A stretch of 64,000 bases of DNA from Paraburkholderia bryophila (GTDB taxonomy: Bacteria > Pseudomonadota > Gammaproteobacteria > Burkholderiales > Burkholderiaceae). The position numbers and the translations under genes are program-made. The stretch is taken from assembly GCF_013409255.1 (NCBI RefSeq), contig NZ_JACCAS010000001.1:1550001-1614000 (forward strand). Reading direction: 5' to 3'. The notes beneath the pieces are model-generated. The model did not search any database. It was not told the origin of the DNA and was given only the letters and a program-made list of their open reading frames with translations. This document shows positions 27,608 to 38,100 of this stretch, piece by piece (within the stretch, counting starts at the first letter, position 1; each line of letters opens with the position of its first letter).

Positions 27608-28096
27608 TCAACGATACGGTGCGTCGGCTGCCTTGTTCGCGGCGATCTCTGTTTCGTAACGATCGCCAACGGCCAGCAGCATGTCTTTCGTGAAATACAG
27701 ATCGCCACGTTTTTCGCCGTGATACTCGAGAATGTGCGTTTCGACGATCGAATCGACCGGGCAGCTCTCTTCGCAGAAACCGCAGAAGATGCACTTGGTC
27801 AGGTCGATGTCGTAACGCGTCGTGCGGCGCGTATTGTCCGCACGCGTTTCCGATTCGATCGTGATCGCGAGCGCCGGGCACACCGCTTCGCACAGCTTGC
27901 AGGCGATGCAGCGCTCTTCGCCGTTTTCATAACGGCGCAGCGCATGCAGGCCTCGGAAACGCGGCGAGATAGGGGTCTTCTCTTCCGGGAACTGCACGGT
28001 CACCTTGCGCTTGAACGTATAACGTCCGGTCAGTGCGAGGCCCTTCAGCAGTTCCGTCAGGAAGAAGGTCTTGAAAAAGTTTTGGATTGCGGTCAT
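27608..28096 (-). CDS. nuoI: NADH-quinone oxidoreductase subunit I
   Basis: A 162-aa peripheral subunit carrying clusters N6a and N6b. The two 4Fe-4S motifs are [18 protein letters not shown] and [17 protein letters not shown], each CxxCxxCxxxCP. It passes electrons from NuoG toward NuoB. The start [19 protein letters not shown] matches the family's membrane-associated N-terminal helix. It is 15 bases after nuoH. Confidence 0.96.
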   Translation of the reverse strand: MTAIQNFFKTFFLTELLKGLALTGRYTFKRKVTVQFPEEKTPISPRFRGLHALRRYENGEERCIACKLCEAVCPALAITIESETRADNTRRTTRYDIDLTKCIFCGFCEESCPVDSIVETHILEYHGEKRGDLYFTKDMLLAVGDRYETEIAANKAADAPYR

Positions 28097-28111
28097 GGGT
28101 TCATCCGCCCT

Positions 28112-29176
28112 TTATTTCCAGATATTCAACGGCGACATGATCCAGAAGCCGACCACCACCAGCCACACCACGCAGACCGGAATGAAAACCTTCCAGCCCA
28201 GACGCATGATCTGGTCATAGCGATAGCGCGGGAATGTGGCGCGCGCCCAGATGAACACCGACAACAGCAGGAAAACCTTGAAGACGAGCCAGAAGATGCC
28301 CGGGATAAACGACAGGAACCCGAACGGAGCGCTCCAGCCTCCAAGGAACAATGTTGCAGCCAACGCCGAGATCACGATCATGTTGATGTACTCGCCGAGG
28401 AAGAACAGCGCGAACGCCATCCCCGAGTAATCAATCATGTGGCCCGCGACGATTTCCGACTCCCCTTCCACCACGTCGAACGGGTGACGGTTCGTTTCGG
28501 CGATGCCCGAGATGAAGTACACGACGAACATCGGCAGCAGCGGCAGCCAGTTCCACGACAGGAAGTTCAGGCCGTGCGAAGCGAAGAAGCCGTGTTCCTG
28601 CGAATTGACGATGCCCGACAGGTTCAGCGTGCCGGCGGTCATCAGCACGACGACGAGCGCGAAGCCCATCGAGATTTCGTACGAGACCATCTGCGCCGCG
28701 GCGCGCATCGCGCCGAGGAACGCGTATTTCGAATTCGACGCCCAACCCGCCAGAATCACGCCGTACACGCCGATCGACGAAATCGCCATGGCGTACAGCA
28801 GACCCGCGTTGATGTCGCCGAGCACCGCGCCCGCCTGGAACGGAATCACCGCCCAGACCGCGAAGGCCGGCACCACCACCATGATCGGCGCGATCAGGTA
28901 GATCCAGCGGCTGGCTTGCGCCGGCTGAATCACTTCTTTCAGCAGCAGCTTCAGCACGTCGGCGATCGGCTGCAGAAGACCTGCGGGGCCGACGCGGTTC
29001 GGGCCGAGACGCACGTGCATCCAGCCGATCAGCTTACGCTCCCAGAGAATCAGGTAAGCCACGCACAGCAGGATCACGACGGCCACCACCAGGATGCGCA
29101 CCAGTGCCCACACCGTGGGCCATGCCACACCGAGAAGCTGGGTGCCGCCCGAGTTGATCGTATCGAACAAGCTCAT
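28112..29176 (-). CDS. nuoH: NADH-quinone oxidoreductase subunit H
   Basis: A 354-aa membrane subunit with about eight helices that forms the quinone chamber. Conserved loops are visible: [40 protein letters not shown] with its charged residues, and [20 protein letters not shown]. It connects the hydrophilic arm to the proton-pumping arm. Its start codon immediately follows the nuoG stop. Confidence 0.96.
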   Translation of the reverse strand: MSLFDTINSGGTQLLGVAWPTVWALVRILVVAVVILLCVAYLILWERKLIGWMHVRLGPNRVGPAGLLQPIADVLKLLLKEVIQPAQASRWIYLIAPIMVVVPAFAVWAVIPFQAGAVLGDINAGLLYAMAISSIGVYGVILAGWASNSKYAFLGAMRAAAQMVSYEISMGFALVVVLMTAGTLNLSGIVNSQEHGFFASHGLNFLSWNWLPLLPMFVVYFISGIAETNRHPFDVVEGESEIVAGHMIDYSGMAFALFFLGEYINMIVISALAATLFLGGWSAPFGFLSFIPGIFWLVFKVFLLLSVFIWARATFPRYRYDQIMRLGWKVFIPVCVVWLVVVGFWIMSPLNIWK

Positions 29177-31519
29177 TTACGCCTTCTCCACCAGCAGTTC
29201 ACCGAACAGGCTGCCCAGCGCTGCACCGGCAGGCGTAGCCGCCGATACGCGGACGACCGTCTCCGCAAGATTCGCGTCGCGCACGGCCGGCAACTGCACC
29301 GATTGCTCGCCCTGGCGCACGCGCACTGCGTCACCTTCCTTCAAACCCAGCTTGTCGAACAACCCGGCCGGCAGACCGACCGAGTTCGCCGCACGCGACG
29401 CCGCCGTCAGATGCAGCGATTCAGCGCGACGCACGAGCGCGTCGGCGTGATAGATCGGCACGTTCGCGATGCGCTCGAACTGGCCTTCCGCTGCCTTGAC
29501 TGCCTTGCCGCGCGCGACCGTAGCACCGGTCTGGTTCGACAGACGCGAGGTCAATGCACCGTCACCGAGCGCTGCCGTGCGGACTTCTTCCGACGTGTCG
29601 AATTCAAAACCCGGCACGCCCAGCAGGCTGCCCAGCACGCGCAACACCTTCCATGCCGGACGCGTGTCGCCGAGCGGACGCACGACGCCGTTGAACGACT
29701 GCACCGTGCCTTCGGCATTGACGAACGTACCGGACGTTTCCGTGAACGGCGCGATCGGCAGCAACACGTCGGCGTAGTCGGCACCCGTCTGGAACGGCGA
29801 CATCACGACAACCATCTCAGCCCGGTTGAGCGCGGCCAAAGCCTGCGCCGGATTGGCCGTGTCGAACTCCGGCTCGACGTTCAGCAGCAGATAACCCTTG
29901 CGCGGCTGCTCGAATACTTCGCGAGCGTTCAGACCGCCTTGGCCAGGCAGCGCGTTCACCAGATGCGCGCCAACCGTGTTGGCCGTTTCCGTGAGGAAAC
30001 CCAGCGTCGCACCGGTCGCGTCCGCGATCCATTGCGCTGCGGCGTGAATGACAGCGAAATCCGGATGACGCACCGCCGCGTTGCCCAACAGCACGAGGCG
30101 GCTTTGGCCGGTGCTGAGCGACTTCGCGACCTGCTTGTTGGCGTCGGTGGGCTGCGTGCCGGCGAAAGCTTCCGGCAGTGCCACACCCTTCGCTTCCGAC
30201 ACCGCGCCCGCGATACCCGCCAACGCGTCGAGCCATGCCGACGGTGCGGCGACCACGCGTTGCGCTTGCGGAATCAGCGCGTCGTCGTTCGTGGCCTGCA
30301 CGAGCGTGAGCTTCGCGCCGTTCTTCGCGGCTTGCCGCAGACGCGCGGCGAACAGCGGATGGTCGCGGCGCAGATCCGAGCCGATCACCAGTGCGGCGTC
30401 GACATTCGACAACTCGGCGATGCTCGTGCCAAGCCACGGTGCACCGTTCACCGGTGCCGAGAAATCCGACTGACGCAGACGGAAGTCGACGTTCGGCGTG
30501 CCGACCGCTTGCGCCAGTTGCTTCAACAGGAACAGTTCTTCGACCGTGCTGTGCGCGCTACCGAGTACGGCCAGCGCATCCGCGCCGTGGTCGCCCTTGA
30601 TGCCCTTCAAACCCTTGACCACATAGTCAAGCGCGGTTTGCCAGTCGGTCTCGATCCATTTGCCGTCTTGCTTGAGCATAGGCTGCGTCAAGCGCTCGGG
30701 GCTGTTCAGGCCTTCGTACGAGAAGCGGTCCTTGTCCGAAATCCAGCACTCATTGATGGATTCGTTTTCGAACGGCAGAACCCGCATCACGCGGTTGTTC
30801 TTCACTTGCACCACGAGGTTCGCGCCGACGGAATCGTGCGGGCTCACCGACTTGCGGCGCGACAGTTCCCACGTGCGGGCGCTGTAACGGAACGGCTTGC
30901 TGGTCAGCGCGCCGACCGGGCACAGATCGATCATGTTGCCCGACAGTTCCGAATCCACCGTCTTGCCGACGAACGACGTGATTTCCGAATGCTCGCCGCG
31001 GCCCAGCATGCCGAGTTCCATCACGCCGGCCACTTCCTGGCCGAAACGAACGCAACGCGTGCAGTGAATGCAACGCGACATTTCTTCCATCGAGATCAGC
31101 GGGCCGACGTTCTTGTGGAACACCACGCGCTTTTCTTCGCTGTAGCGCGATGCCGACTTGCCGTAGCCCACGGCCAGATCCTGCAACTGACACTCGCCGC
31201 CCTGGTCGCAGATCGGGCAATCGAGCGGGTGGTTGATCAGCAGGAATTCCATCACGGCTTGCTGGCCCTTCACCGCCTTGTCCGACTTGGTGCGCACGAT
31301 CATGCCGGCCGACACCGGCGTGGCACATGCGGGCACGGCCTTCGGCATCTTTTCGACGTCGACCAGACACATCCGGCAGTTGGCCGCAATCGACAGCTTC
31401 TTGTGATAGCAGAAGTGAGGAATGTACGTGTCGACCTTATGCGCAGCCTGGATCACCATGCTGCCTTCAGGTACCTCTACTTTCTTGCCGTCTATTTCAA
31501 GTTCAACCATGATGGTCAA
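29177..31519 (-). CDS. nuoG: NADH-quinone oxidoreductase subunit G
   Basis: A 780-aa iron-sulfur subunit. The N-terminal 2Fe-2S domain has FCYHKKLSIAANCRMC; the His-ligated cluster is in HPLDCPICDQGGECQLQD; a further 4Fe-4S cluster is held by CIHCTRCVRF and a Cys in LCPVGALTSKP. The extra N7 cluster motif of Escherichia coli-type NuoG is not obvious. The C-terminal two thirds are the molybdopterin oxidoreductase-like domain, a structural relic. It begins 102 bases after nuoF ends. Confidence 0.95.
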   Translation of the reverse strand: MTIMVELEIDGKKVEVPEGSMVIQAAHKVDTYIPHFCYHKKLSIAANCRMCLVDVEKMPKAVPACATPVSAGMIVRTKSDKAVKGQQAVMEFLLINHPLDCPICDQGGECQLQDLAVGYGKSASRYSEEKRVVFHKNVGPLISMEEMSRCIHCTRCVRFGQEVAGVMELGMLGRGEHSEITSFVGKTVDSELSGNMIDLCPVGALTSKPFRYSARTWELSRRKSVSPHDSVGANLVVQVKNNRVMRVLPFENESINECWISDKDRFSYEGLNSPERLTQPMLKQDGKWIETDWQTALDYVVKGLKGIKGDHGADALAVLGSAHSTVEELFLLKQLAQAVGTPNVDFRLRQSDFSAPVNGAPWLGTSIAELSNVDAALVIGSDLRRDHPLFAARLRQAAKNGAKLTLVQATNDDALIPQAQRVVAAPSAWLDALAGIAGAVSEAKGVALPEAFAGTQPTDANKQVAKSLSTGQSRLVLLGNAAVRHPDFAVIHAAAQWIADATGATLGFLTETANTVGAHLVNALPGQGGLNAREVFEQPRKGYLLLNVEPEFDTANPAQALAALNRAEMVVVMSPFQTGADYADVLLPIAPFTETSGTFVNAEGTVQSFNGVVRPLGDTRPAWKVLRVLGSLLGVPGFEFDTSEEVRTAALGDGALTSRLSNQTGATVARGKAVKAAEGQFERIANVPIYHADALVRRAESLHLTAASRAANSVGLPAGLFDKLGLKEGDAVRVRQGEQSVQLPAVRDANLAETVVRVSAATPAGAALGSLFGELLVEKA

Positions 31520-31621
31520 TCTTCCTTAACCTGTTACCGCTCAATCGTTCGCCCGGTTCACCGCCCGTTTCAGGCGATGAATCCCGCGGATGACGTGTTC
31601 TTGTGCGCGCTTAGGTGCGTA

Positions 31622-32950
31622 CTAAGCCGCTACGGTTTCCGACGCCGCCGCTGCGCCGGCGTGACCGCCGACGAGGCAATGCTTGTGGGCGACGTGATAT
31701 TCGAATTCGTCCCAGTAGTGCTTGAGCATGCCGCGAACCGGCATGGCCGCCGCATCGCCGAGCGCGCAAATCGTGCGACCCATGATGTTTTCAGCGACCG
31801 AGTTCAGCAGATCCAGATCTTCCGGACGACCGAGCCCATGCTCGATACGATGCACGACGCGGTAGAGCCAGCCCGTGCCTTCGCGGCAAGGCGTGCATTG
31901 ACCGCACGATTCTTCGTAATAGAAGTACGACAGACGCAGCAGCGAGCGCACCATGCAACGCGTCTCGTCCATCACGATGACCGCGCCCGAACCGAGCATC
32001 GAGCCTTGCTTGGCGATCGAGTCGTAGTCCATGTCGGTCTGCATCATGATGTCGCCCGGAATCACCGGCGCCGACGAACCACCAGGAATCACGGCCTTGA
32101 TCTTCTTGCCGCCGCGCATGCCGCCGGCCAGTTCCATCAGCGTCGAGAACGGCGTGCCGAGCGGAATTTCATAGTTGCCCGGACGTTCGACGTCGCCGGC
32201 GACCGAGAAAATCTTCGTGCCGCCGTTGTTCGGCTTGCCGATTTCGAGGTAATTCTGCGGACCGACTGCGAGCAGGAACGGCACTGCGGCAAACGTCTCG
32301 GTGTTGTTGATCGTGGTCGGCTTGCCGTACACACCGAAGCTCGCCGGGAACGGCGGCTTGAAGCGCGGCTGGCCTTTCTTGCCTTCCAGCGACTCGAGCA
32401 GCGCGGTTTCTTCGCCGCAGATATAGGCGCCGTAACCGTGGTGCGCATGCAATTCGAACGAGAAGCCCGAACCCATGATGTTCTCGCCGAGGAACCCGGC
32501 GCGGCGAGCCTCTTCCAACGCTGCTTCAAAGCGTTTGTAGGTTTCCCAGATTTCGCCGTGAATGTAGTTGTAGCCGACCGTGATGCCCATCGCGTACGCG
32601 CCGATGGCCATGCCTTCGATCAGCGAATGCGGATTGAAGCGCAGGATGTCGCGGTCTTTGAACGTGCCCGGTTCGCCTTCGTCCGAATTGCAGACGAGGT
32701 ATTTCTGGCCGGGGAACTGACGCGGCATGAAGCTCCACTTCAGACCGGTCGGGAAGCCCGCACCGCCACGGCCGCGCAGACCCGACGCCTTGACGTCGCC
32801 GATCACCTGCTCGGGCGGAATTTTTTCTTCGAGAATACGGCGCAGCTGGGCGTAACCGCCGCGCGCCACGTAGTCTTCGAGATGCCAGTTGTCGCCGTTC
32901 AGGCCGGCGAGAATCAGCGGTTTGATGTGACGATCGTGTAAAGACGTCAT
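31622..32950 (-). CDS. nuoF: NADH-quinone oxidoreductase subunit F
   Basis: The 442-aa NADH-binding subunit. [16 protein letters not shown] is the FMN/NADH loop, [20 protein letters not shown] belongs to the FMN domain, and [12 protein letters not shown] with a later Cys in [10 protein letters not shown] holds the N3 4Fe-4S cluster. The start at 32950 overlaps the nuoE stop by four bases; the open frame upstream to 33058 is out of family. Confidence 0.96.
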   Translation of the reverse strand: MTSLHDRHIKPLILAGLNGDNWHLEDYVARGGYAQLRRILEEKIPPEQVIGDVKASGLRGRGGAGFPTGLKWSFMPRQFPGQKYLVCNSDEGEPGTFKDRDILRFNPHSLIEGMAIGAYAMGITVGYNYIHGEIWETYKRFEAALEEARRAGFLGENIMGSGFSFELHAHHGYGAYICGEETALLESLEGKKGQPRFKPPFPASFGVYGKPTTINNTETFAAVPFLLAVGPQNYLEIGKPNNGGTKIFSVAGDVERPGNYEIPLGTPFSTLMELAGGMRGGKKIKAVIPGGSSAPVIPGDIMMQTDMDYDSIAKQGSMLGSGAVIVMDETRCMVRSLLRLSYFYYEESCGQCTPCREGTGWLYRVVHRIEHGLGRPEDLDLLNSVAENIMGRTICALGDAAAMPVRGMLKHYWDEFEYHVAHKHCLVGGHAGAAAASETVAA

Positions 32951-33432
32951 TTTGAAAGTTCCTCGAGCAGCTGGTCGATCTTCGCGCGGCTCATGAAGCT
33001 GCACATGCGATGGTTGTTCACCAGCATCACCGGCGCGTCGCCGCACGAACCCATGCACTCACCCTCTTTCAGGGTGAACTTGCCGTCGGCCGTGGTTTCG
33101 CCGAAGTCGATGCCGAGCTTCTGCTTCAGATAGTCAGCCGCGTTGTCCGCACCGCCGTCCGGGCCGAGCTGGCACGGCAGGTTCGTGCAGAGCGTGATCT
33201 TGTATTTGCCGACCGGCGCAGTCTCGTACATCGTGTAGAAGGTAGCGACCTCCTGCACGGCGACTGCCGGCATGCCGAGATAGTCCGCGACGAACTGCAT
33301 GAGTTCGGGCGACAGCCAGCCATGCTCTTCCTGAGCAGTAGCCAGCGCCGACATCACGGCGGACTGTTTCTGATCGGCGGGATACTTCGCGATCGCACGA
33401 TCGATTTCTTTCAGGCCTTCAGCTGAGATCAT
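32947..33432 (-). CDS. nuoE: NADH-quinone oxidoreductase subunit E
   Basis: A 161-aa thioredoxin-like 2Fe-2S subunit. Cluster N1a ligands are in CTNLPCQL and [28 protein letters not shown] is the usual beta-proteobacterial N-terminus, so the ATG at 33432 is preferred over a TTG at 33453. It overlaps nuoF by four bases and lies 130 bases after nuoD. Confidence 0.94.
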   Translation of the reverse strand: MISAEGLKEIDRAIAKYPADQKQSAVMSALATAQEEHGWLSPELMQFVADYLGMPAVAVQEVATFYTMYETAPVGKYKITLCTNLPCQLGPDGGADNAADYLKQKLGIDFGETTADGKFTLKEGECMGSCGDAPVMLVNNHRMCSFMSRAKIDQLLEELSK

Positions 33433-33562
33433 TTTCAGACACGACTCTTTCAATTCCTACCGAACGAAAACCCGTCGCTCACTCATGCTGCGACAGACCC
33501 GGCGTTCCTTTGCTTGACGCGCGCTTCGGTGCAAGCTGAAGACGCGCGGCGATGAATACGTC

Positions 33563-34816
33563 CTAGCGATCTACTTCGCCGAACACGATGTCCTGCGTAC
33601 CGATGATCGTCACGGCGTCGGCGATCATGTGACCGCGTGCCATTTCATCGAGCGTGGACAGGTGCGCATAACCCGGCGCGCGAATCTTCAGGCGATACGG
33701 CTTGTTCGCGCCGTCCGAGATCAGGTAGATACCGAACTCGCCCTTAGGATGCTCGACTGCGGCGTACGCCTCGCCTTCCGGCACATGGAAGCCTTCCGTG
33801 AAGAGCTTGAAGTGGTGAATCAGCTCTTCCATGTTCGACTTCATGCCGACACGCGACGGCGGCGCAACCTTGTGATTGTCGACCATCACCGGACCCGGAT
33901 TCTTGCGCAGCCACTCAATGCACTGTTTCACAATCCGCGTGGATTGGCGCATTTCTTCGACGCGAACCAGATATCGGTCATAACAGTCGCCATTAACGCC
34001 GACCGGAATGTCGAAATCGAGCTTGTCGTAGACTTCGTACGGTTGCTTCTTGCGCAGGTCCCACTCGATACCCGAGCCGCGCAACATCGCGCCGGTCATA
34101 CCGAGGTTCAACGCACGTTCCGGAGTGACCACGCCGATACCGACCAGACGCTGCTTCCAGATCCGGTTGTCGGTGAGCAGTGTTTCGTACTCGTCGACGC
34201 ACTTCGGAAAACGCGTAAAGAAATCGTCGATGAAGTCGAGCAGCGAACCCTGGCGGTTCTCGTTCATCTTCGACAAGGCCTTCGCATTGCGAATCTTCGA
34301 GGCCTTGTACTGCGGCATGGCTTCCGGCAGATCGCGATACACGCCGCCCGGACGGTAGTACGCCGCGTGCATGCGTGCGCCGGACACCGCTTCGTACACG
34401 TCCATCAGATCTTCGCGCTCGCGGAACGCATACAGAAACACCGCCATCGCGCCGACGTCGAGTGCGTGGGCGCCGATCCACATCAGGTGGTTCAGCACGC
34501 GCGTCACTTCGTCGAACAGCACGCGGATGTATTTCGCGCGGATCGGCACGTCGATGCCGAGCAACTTTTCGATCGCCATCACGTAGCCGTGCTCGTTGAC
34601 CATCATCGACACGTAATCGAGACGGTCCATGTACGGCACGGACTGGATGAAGGTTTTGGTTTCCGCGAGCTTTTCAGTCGCGCGATGAAGCAGACCGATG
34701 TGCGGATCGGCGCGCTGGATGACTTCGCCGTCGAGCTCGAGCACGAGGCGCAGCACACCGTGCGCTGCCGGATGCTGTGGGCCGAAGTTGAGCGTGTAGT
34801 TTTTGATCTCTGCCAT
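33563..34816 (-). CDS. nuoD: NADH-quinone oxidoreductase subunit D
   Basis: The 417-aa 49-kDa-type subunit, related to the large subunit of NiFe hydrogenases. [20 protein letters not shown] contains the His of the quinone site, [14 protein letters not shown] follows, and [20 protein letters not shown] ending ([15 protein letters not shown]) is complete. The tyrosine of the quinone site is expected in [11 protein letters not shown] or nearby and was not assigned. C and D are separate genes here, unlike the fused nuoCD of Escherichia coli. It begins nine bases after nuoC. Confidence 0.96.
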   Translation of the reverse strand: MAEIKNYTLNFGPQHPAAHGVLRLVLELDGEVIQRADPHIGLLHRATEKLAETKTFIQSVPYMDRLDYVSMMVNEHGYVMAIEKLLGIDVPIRAKYIRVLFDEVTRVLNHLMWIGAHALDVGAMAVFLYAFREREDLMDVYEAVSGARMHAAYYRPGGVYRDLPEAMPQYKASKIRNAKALSKMNENRQGSLLDFIDDFFTRFPKCVDEYETLLTDNRIWKQRLVGIGVVTPERALNLGMTGAMLRGSGIEWDLRKKQPYEVYDKLDFDIPVGVNGDCYDRYLVRVEEMRQSTRIVKQCIEWLRKNPGPVMVDNHKVAPPSRVGMKSNMEELIHHFKLFTEGFHVPEGEAYAAVEHPKGEFGIYLISDGANKPYRLKIRAPGYAHLSTLDEMARGHMIADAVTIIGTQDIVFGEVDR

Positions 34817-34825
34817 GGCGTTCTC

Positions 34826-35428
34826 TTAGTGTTTCAGACCGCCATAGCGATCCTCGCGGATCACGCGCGGCGTGATTTCCCGCGGCTCGATCGTCACAGG
34901 CTGATAGACGACGCGCTTCTCTTCCGGGTCGTAACGCATTTCGACGTAGCCGGAGACAGGGAAATCTTTACGGAACGGGTGACCAATGAAACCGTAGTCG
35001 GTCAGGATGCGGCGCAGATCTGGGTGGCCTTCGAAGACGATGCCGTACAGGTCGAAAGCTTCGCGCTCATACCAGTTGACCGAATTCCAGATGTCGACGA
35101 CCGAGGGGAGAATCGGCACTTCGTCGTCCGGTGCGAACACGCGCAGACGCAGACGCCAATTGTTCTGCACCGACAACAAATGCAGCACGGCCGCGAAACG
35201 CGGACCGTCGTAAGCGCCTTCGCCGTAGGTCTGATAATCGACGCCGCACAGATCGACGCATTGCTCGAAACCGAGCGAGCGGTCGTCGCGCAGACGGGTT
35301 GCCACGTTGAGGTAGTCGCTTGCCTTCACGACGATCGTCAACTCACCGATTGCCTCGGTCGTGCTCAACAGGAGGCCGCTGAAGGCCGCCTCGAGGTTCG
35401 CTTTCAGGGTCTCGAGTTTGCTTGCCAT
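34826..35428 (-). CDS. nuoC: NADH-quinone oxidoreductase subunit C
   Basis: The 200-aa 30-kDa-type subunit. The family signature ERESFDLYGI-like segment appears as [20 protein letters not shown], followed by [19 protein letters not shown]. It contacts NuoD in the connecting module. It lies 21 bases after nuoB. Confidence 0.95.
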   Translation of the reverse strand: MASKLETLKANLEAAFSGLLLSTTEAIGELTIVVKASDYLNVATRLRDDRSLGFEQCVDLCGVDYQTYGEGAYDGPRFAAVLHLLSVQNNWRLRLRVFAPDDEVPILPSVVDIWNSVNWYEREAFDLYGIVFEGHPDLRRILTDYGFIGHPFRKDFPVSGYVEMRYDPEEKRVVYQPVTIEPREITPRVIREDRYGGLKH

Positions 35429-35449
35429 ATTGTGGGGGAGGCGTTGGCC

Positions 35450-35929
35450 TTATTGACGGGCGATTGTGTTGGTGCGGCGAATCTTGGCCTGCAACTGGAT
35501 CACGCCGTACACCAGCGCCTCCGCTGTGGGCGGACAGCCCGGCACATAGACGTCGACCGGAACGATGCGATCACAGCCACGCACTACCGAATACGAGTAG
35601 TGGTAATAGCCGCCGCCGTTCGCGCACGAGCCCATCGAAATCACCCAGCGCGGCTCGGCCATCTGGTCGTAGACCTTGCGCAGAGCCGGCGCCATCTTGT
35701 TGCACAGCGTGCCGGCGACGATCATCACGTCCGACTGACGCGGACTCGGACGAAACACCACGCCGAAACGATCAAGGTCATAACGGGCAGCGCCCGCATG
35801 CATCATCTCGACCGCACAACACGCAAGACCGAACGTCATCGGCCACAACGAACCGGTGCGCGTCCAGTTGATCAGTTTGTCAGCCGTGGTGGTGACAAAC
35901 CCTTCCTTCAAGACCCCTTCGATACTCAT
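35450..35929 (-). CDS. nuoB: NADH-quinone oxidoreductase subunit B
   Basis: The 159-aa subunit that holds cluster N2, the last electron carrier before quinone. [13 protein letters not shown] gives the vicinal cysteines, [10 protein letters not shown] and [13 protein letters not shown] the others. The start at 35929 ([11 protein letters not shown]) matches the family; an ATG at 35971 would add 14 unrelated residues. It is 62 bases after nuoA. Confidence 0.96.
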
Positions 35930-35991
35930 TTGCTTTCCACTCCAGACGGGGCGGCAAGCCTGGCCACCCACGCAAACCGGCGATTAATCCA

Positions 35992-36351
35992 TCATTCCCA
36001 GTCGAGGCCGCCTTTCTTCCAGATATAGGCGAAGCCCAGCAGGAATTCGAGCAGGAAAATCATCATTGCCATGAAACCGGGCCAGCCGATGTCGCGCAAG
36101 GCGACGCCCCACGGGAACAGGAACGCGGTTTCAAGGTCGAAAATGATGAAGAGAATGGCGACGAGGTAATAGCGCACGTCAAACTTCATGCGCGCATCTT
36201 CGAATGCTTCGAAGCCGCACTCGTACGGTGCGTTTTTCTCGGTGTCGGGCTTGTTAGGACCGAGGATTTTACCAATGCTGACCAGTGCTACGCCTAAACC
36301 GGTGCCCACAATGAGGAACAGCAAGACGGGGAAATAGGCTGCGAGGTTCAA
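35992..36351 (-). CDS. nuoA: NADH-quinone oxidoreductase subunit A (TTG start)
   Basis: A 119-aa subunit with three transmembrane helices; [19 protein letters not shown] is the conserved loop with the quinone-site Cys. The best start is TTG at 36351: GAGGA lies about six bases upstream, and the protein then begins [12 protein letters not shown] as in relatives and has the usual 119-residue length. An ATG at 36393 would add 14 unrelated residues and lies inside an inverted repeat. It is the first gene of the nuo operon, downstream of the tRNA-Leu terminator. Confidence 0.92.
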   Translation of the reverse strand: MNLAAYFPVLLFLIVGTGLGVALVSIGKILGPNKPDTEKNAPYECGFEAFEDARMKFDVRYYLVAILFIIFDLETAFLFPWGVALRDIGWPGFMAMMIFLLEFLLGFAYIWKKGGLDWE

Positions 36352-36384
36352 GACTATCCTCAATCGGTTGGTTCTGAGTGCCGA

Positions 36385-36403
36385 CAGGAGCATAGCACTC
36401 CTG
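36385..36403. promoter_or_regulatory. Inverted repeat in nuo operon leader
   Basis: CAGGAG and CTCCTG arms with a seven-base spacer lie 34-52 bases upstream of the nuoA TTG start. It could be an operator or leader hairpin. No clear promoter boxes were assigned in 36404-36464. Confidence 0.3.
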
Positions 36404-36464
36404 CCGCGAAATCACTTCCGAAACGCACAAGCTGCAAGCCCAACGCAAGCCGTGCGCCAGAAAC

Positions 36465-36502
36465 AAAAAATGCCAGCCGAAGCGAAGCAAGCGGCTAGCA
36501 TT
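36465..36502 (-). terminator. Terminator after tRNA-Leu
   Basis: Read on the minus strand, a 10-bp stem with one mismatch (ATGCTAGCCG with CGGCTGGCAT) is followed by six T. It lies 13 bases after the tRNA 3' end and separates the tRNA from nuoA. Confidence 0.8.
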
Positions 36503-36515
36503 TAGATAACATTTT

Positions 36516-36600
36516 GGTGCCGACGGCGAGACTCGAACTCGCACAGCTTTCGCCACTACCCCCTCAAGATAGCGTGTCTACCAATTTCACCACGTCGGCA
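36516..36600 (-). tRNA. tRNA-Leu (anticodon GAG)
   Basis: An 85-base tRNA with encoded CCA. The acceptor arms GCCGACG and CGTCGGC pair, the D-arm carries GGTGAAATTGGTAGACAC, and the anticodon loop TTGAGGG gives GAG, reading CUC and CUU. The long variable arm typical of class II tRNA-Leu (GGCGAAAGCTGTGC region) and the T-loop GTTCGAGTC are present. It lies between secG and nuoA. Confidence 0.95.
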
Positions 36601-36712
36601 CTGCATGCAATCCGGGAAAACAACTTGTAAAACCCGCGAATCGCTTCAAGACTCAAATTATAACTGGCTTAAGCGGTTTGTTCAACGCACAAAATGCAGT
36701 TTGAACGAAAAT

Positions 36713-37090
36713 TTATTTCGGCACGTCAGTCGCCGGCGTGGACGCAGCCGATGCCGGCAATGCAGCCGAACCACCTGCCGGTGCCGCTGCCGCGGAAGCC
36801 GCAATCGGTGCAGTCACCGCCGCGCCCAGCAAGCCTGCGGAGGGCTTCGCGCGATACGCGCCGAGGTAAGTCAGCGTCAACGTCGTGACAAAAAACACCG
36901 CTGCGAGCACGGCGGTTGTACGCGACAAAAAGTTCGCCGAACCCGTCGCGCCGAACAGACTGCCCGATGCGCCGCTACCGAAAGCAGCGCCCATATCGGC
37001 GCCTTTGCCGTGTTGCAGCAAGACGAGGCCGATAACCCCGAGTGCCGACAACAGCTGAACGACGATAATCAATGTTTTCAAATACAGCAT
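36713..37090 (-). CDS. secG: Preprotein translocase subunit SecG
   Basis: A 125-aa protein with two transmembrane helices (about residues 1-22 and 53-72) and the conserved loop LLQHGKGADMGAAFGSGASG. It assists SecYE in protein export. The C-terminal 45 residues are Ala/Pro-rich and low in complexity, an extension common in beta-proteobacteria. The ATG at 37090 was chosen over 37123 by family N-terminus (MLYLKTLIIVVQ). It follows tpiA by 81 bases and is followed by tRNA-Leu. Confidence 0.93.
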   Translation of the reverse strand: MLYLKTLIIVVQLLSALGVIGLVLLQHGKGADMGAAFGSGASGSLFGATGSANFLSRTTAVLAAVFFVTTLTLTYLGAYRAKPSAGLLGAAVTAPIAASAAAAPAGGSAALPASAASTPATDVPK

Positions 37091-37171
37091 CACACTCACC
37101 TGAGTCTTTATTAACCGGACCACACACTGTGTGTGGCACGGGAATGGGGCATCCTCGCCGAGGCGCCCTGC

Positions 37172-37954
37172 TTAGCCAGCGACGCCCACTACAGCCGCAG
37201 CCGCCTTGCAGATCGCCAGAAAATCCTGGTCTTTCAACGACGCGCCGCCAATCAGGCCACCGTCGATATCCGGTTGACGGAACAATTCTTCCGCGTTTTC
37301 CGGCTTCACACTGCCGCCGTACAACAGCGGCACATCCGCCACTTCCGCGCCCTTAGCCGCCAGACGCGAACGCAGGAACGCGTGGACCGCCTGCGCCTGC
37401 TCCGACGTCGCGCTCTTGCCGGCGCCGATCGCCCAGACCGGCTCATACGCGACGACAATACGCGCCGCGTCTTGCACCGACAGCTTCGCCAGCACTTCGT
37501 CCAGTTGCGTGCCGACTACCTGCTCGGTCGCACCGGCTTCGCGCTCTTCGAGGGTTTCGCCGACACAGACGATCGGCGTCAACCCCGCCTCCAGCACACG
37601 CTGCGTTTTCACCGCGACCAGCTCGGCGCTTTCGCGATGATATGCACGGCGTTCCGAGTGTCCGACGATCGCGAGCGAAGCGCCGAAATCCACCACCATC
37701 GGCGCGGCCACTTCGCCGGTATAGGCGCCATGCGTGAACGCGGAGACGTCCTGCACGCCCCACACGATCCGGCTGCCCGCCAGTAACGACTGAGCCTGCG
37801 CGAGATACGGGCTCGGCACACAGACACCGACTCGCAGGTCGCCAGGCAAGGCGCTCGCGCCTTGCGCCACGGCCTGCAACAGGGCCGCATTTTCAGCGAG
37901 GCGCCCGTGCATTTTCCAGTTACCGACTACCAGCTTGGCTCGTTGTTTCGACAT
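37172..37954 (-). CDS. tpiA: Triosephosphate isomerase
   Basis: A 260-aa TIM-barrel enzyme that interconverts dihydroxyacetone phosphate and glyceraldehyde 3-phosphate. The active-site residues are visible: Lys14 in VGNWKMHG, His99 in IVGHSERR, and Glu171 in [11 protein letters not shown], with the phosphate loop [10 protein letters not shown]. Full length. It precedes secG, the usual beta-proteobacterial order. Confidence 0.96.
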   Translation of the reverse strand: MSKQRAKLVVGNWKMHGRLAENAALLQAVAQGASALPGDLRVGVCVPSPYLAQAQSLLAGSRIVWGVQDVSAFTHGAYTGEVAAPMVVDFGASLAIVGHSERRAYHRESAELVAVKTQRVLEAGLTPIVCVGETLEEREAGATEQVVGTQLDEVLAKLSVQDAARIVVAYEPVWAIGAGKSATSEQAQAVHAFLRSRLAAKGAEVADVPLLYGGSVKPENAEELFRQPDIDGGLIGGASLKDQDFLAICKAAAAVVGVAG

Positions 37955-38100
37955 CGTCTCGTCTTATCTTGGCGGCGGACTTCGTTTGCGCTTACAGCCC
38001 GCCTTTCGGATTCATGCGGCGTGCGCAAAACGCGCAATTTTACTGCGTGGGGTGGATCGGGTCAAACAGCCTGTGTCAAGGCCGTATCGAGCCGCTCGCG

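Noticed and set aside
27719..32941. 1740-codon open frame on the plus strand across nuoF-I
   Set aside because: Antisense shadow of high-GC coding genes. It is rich in Arg and His, has no recognisable domain, and the real genes on the other strand are unmistakable.
33629..36028. 799-codon plus-strand open frame across nuoA-D
   Set aside because: Same reason: antisense to conserved nuoB, C and D.
36516..36600. tRNA-Leu as an integration site
   Set aside because: No integrase, no direct repeat of the tRNA 3' end and no foreign gene block beside it; neighbours are core genes.
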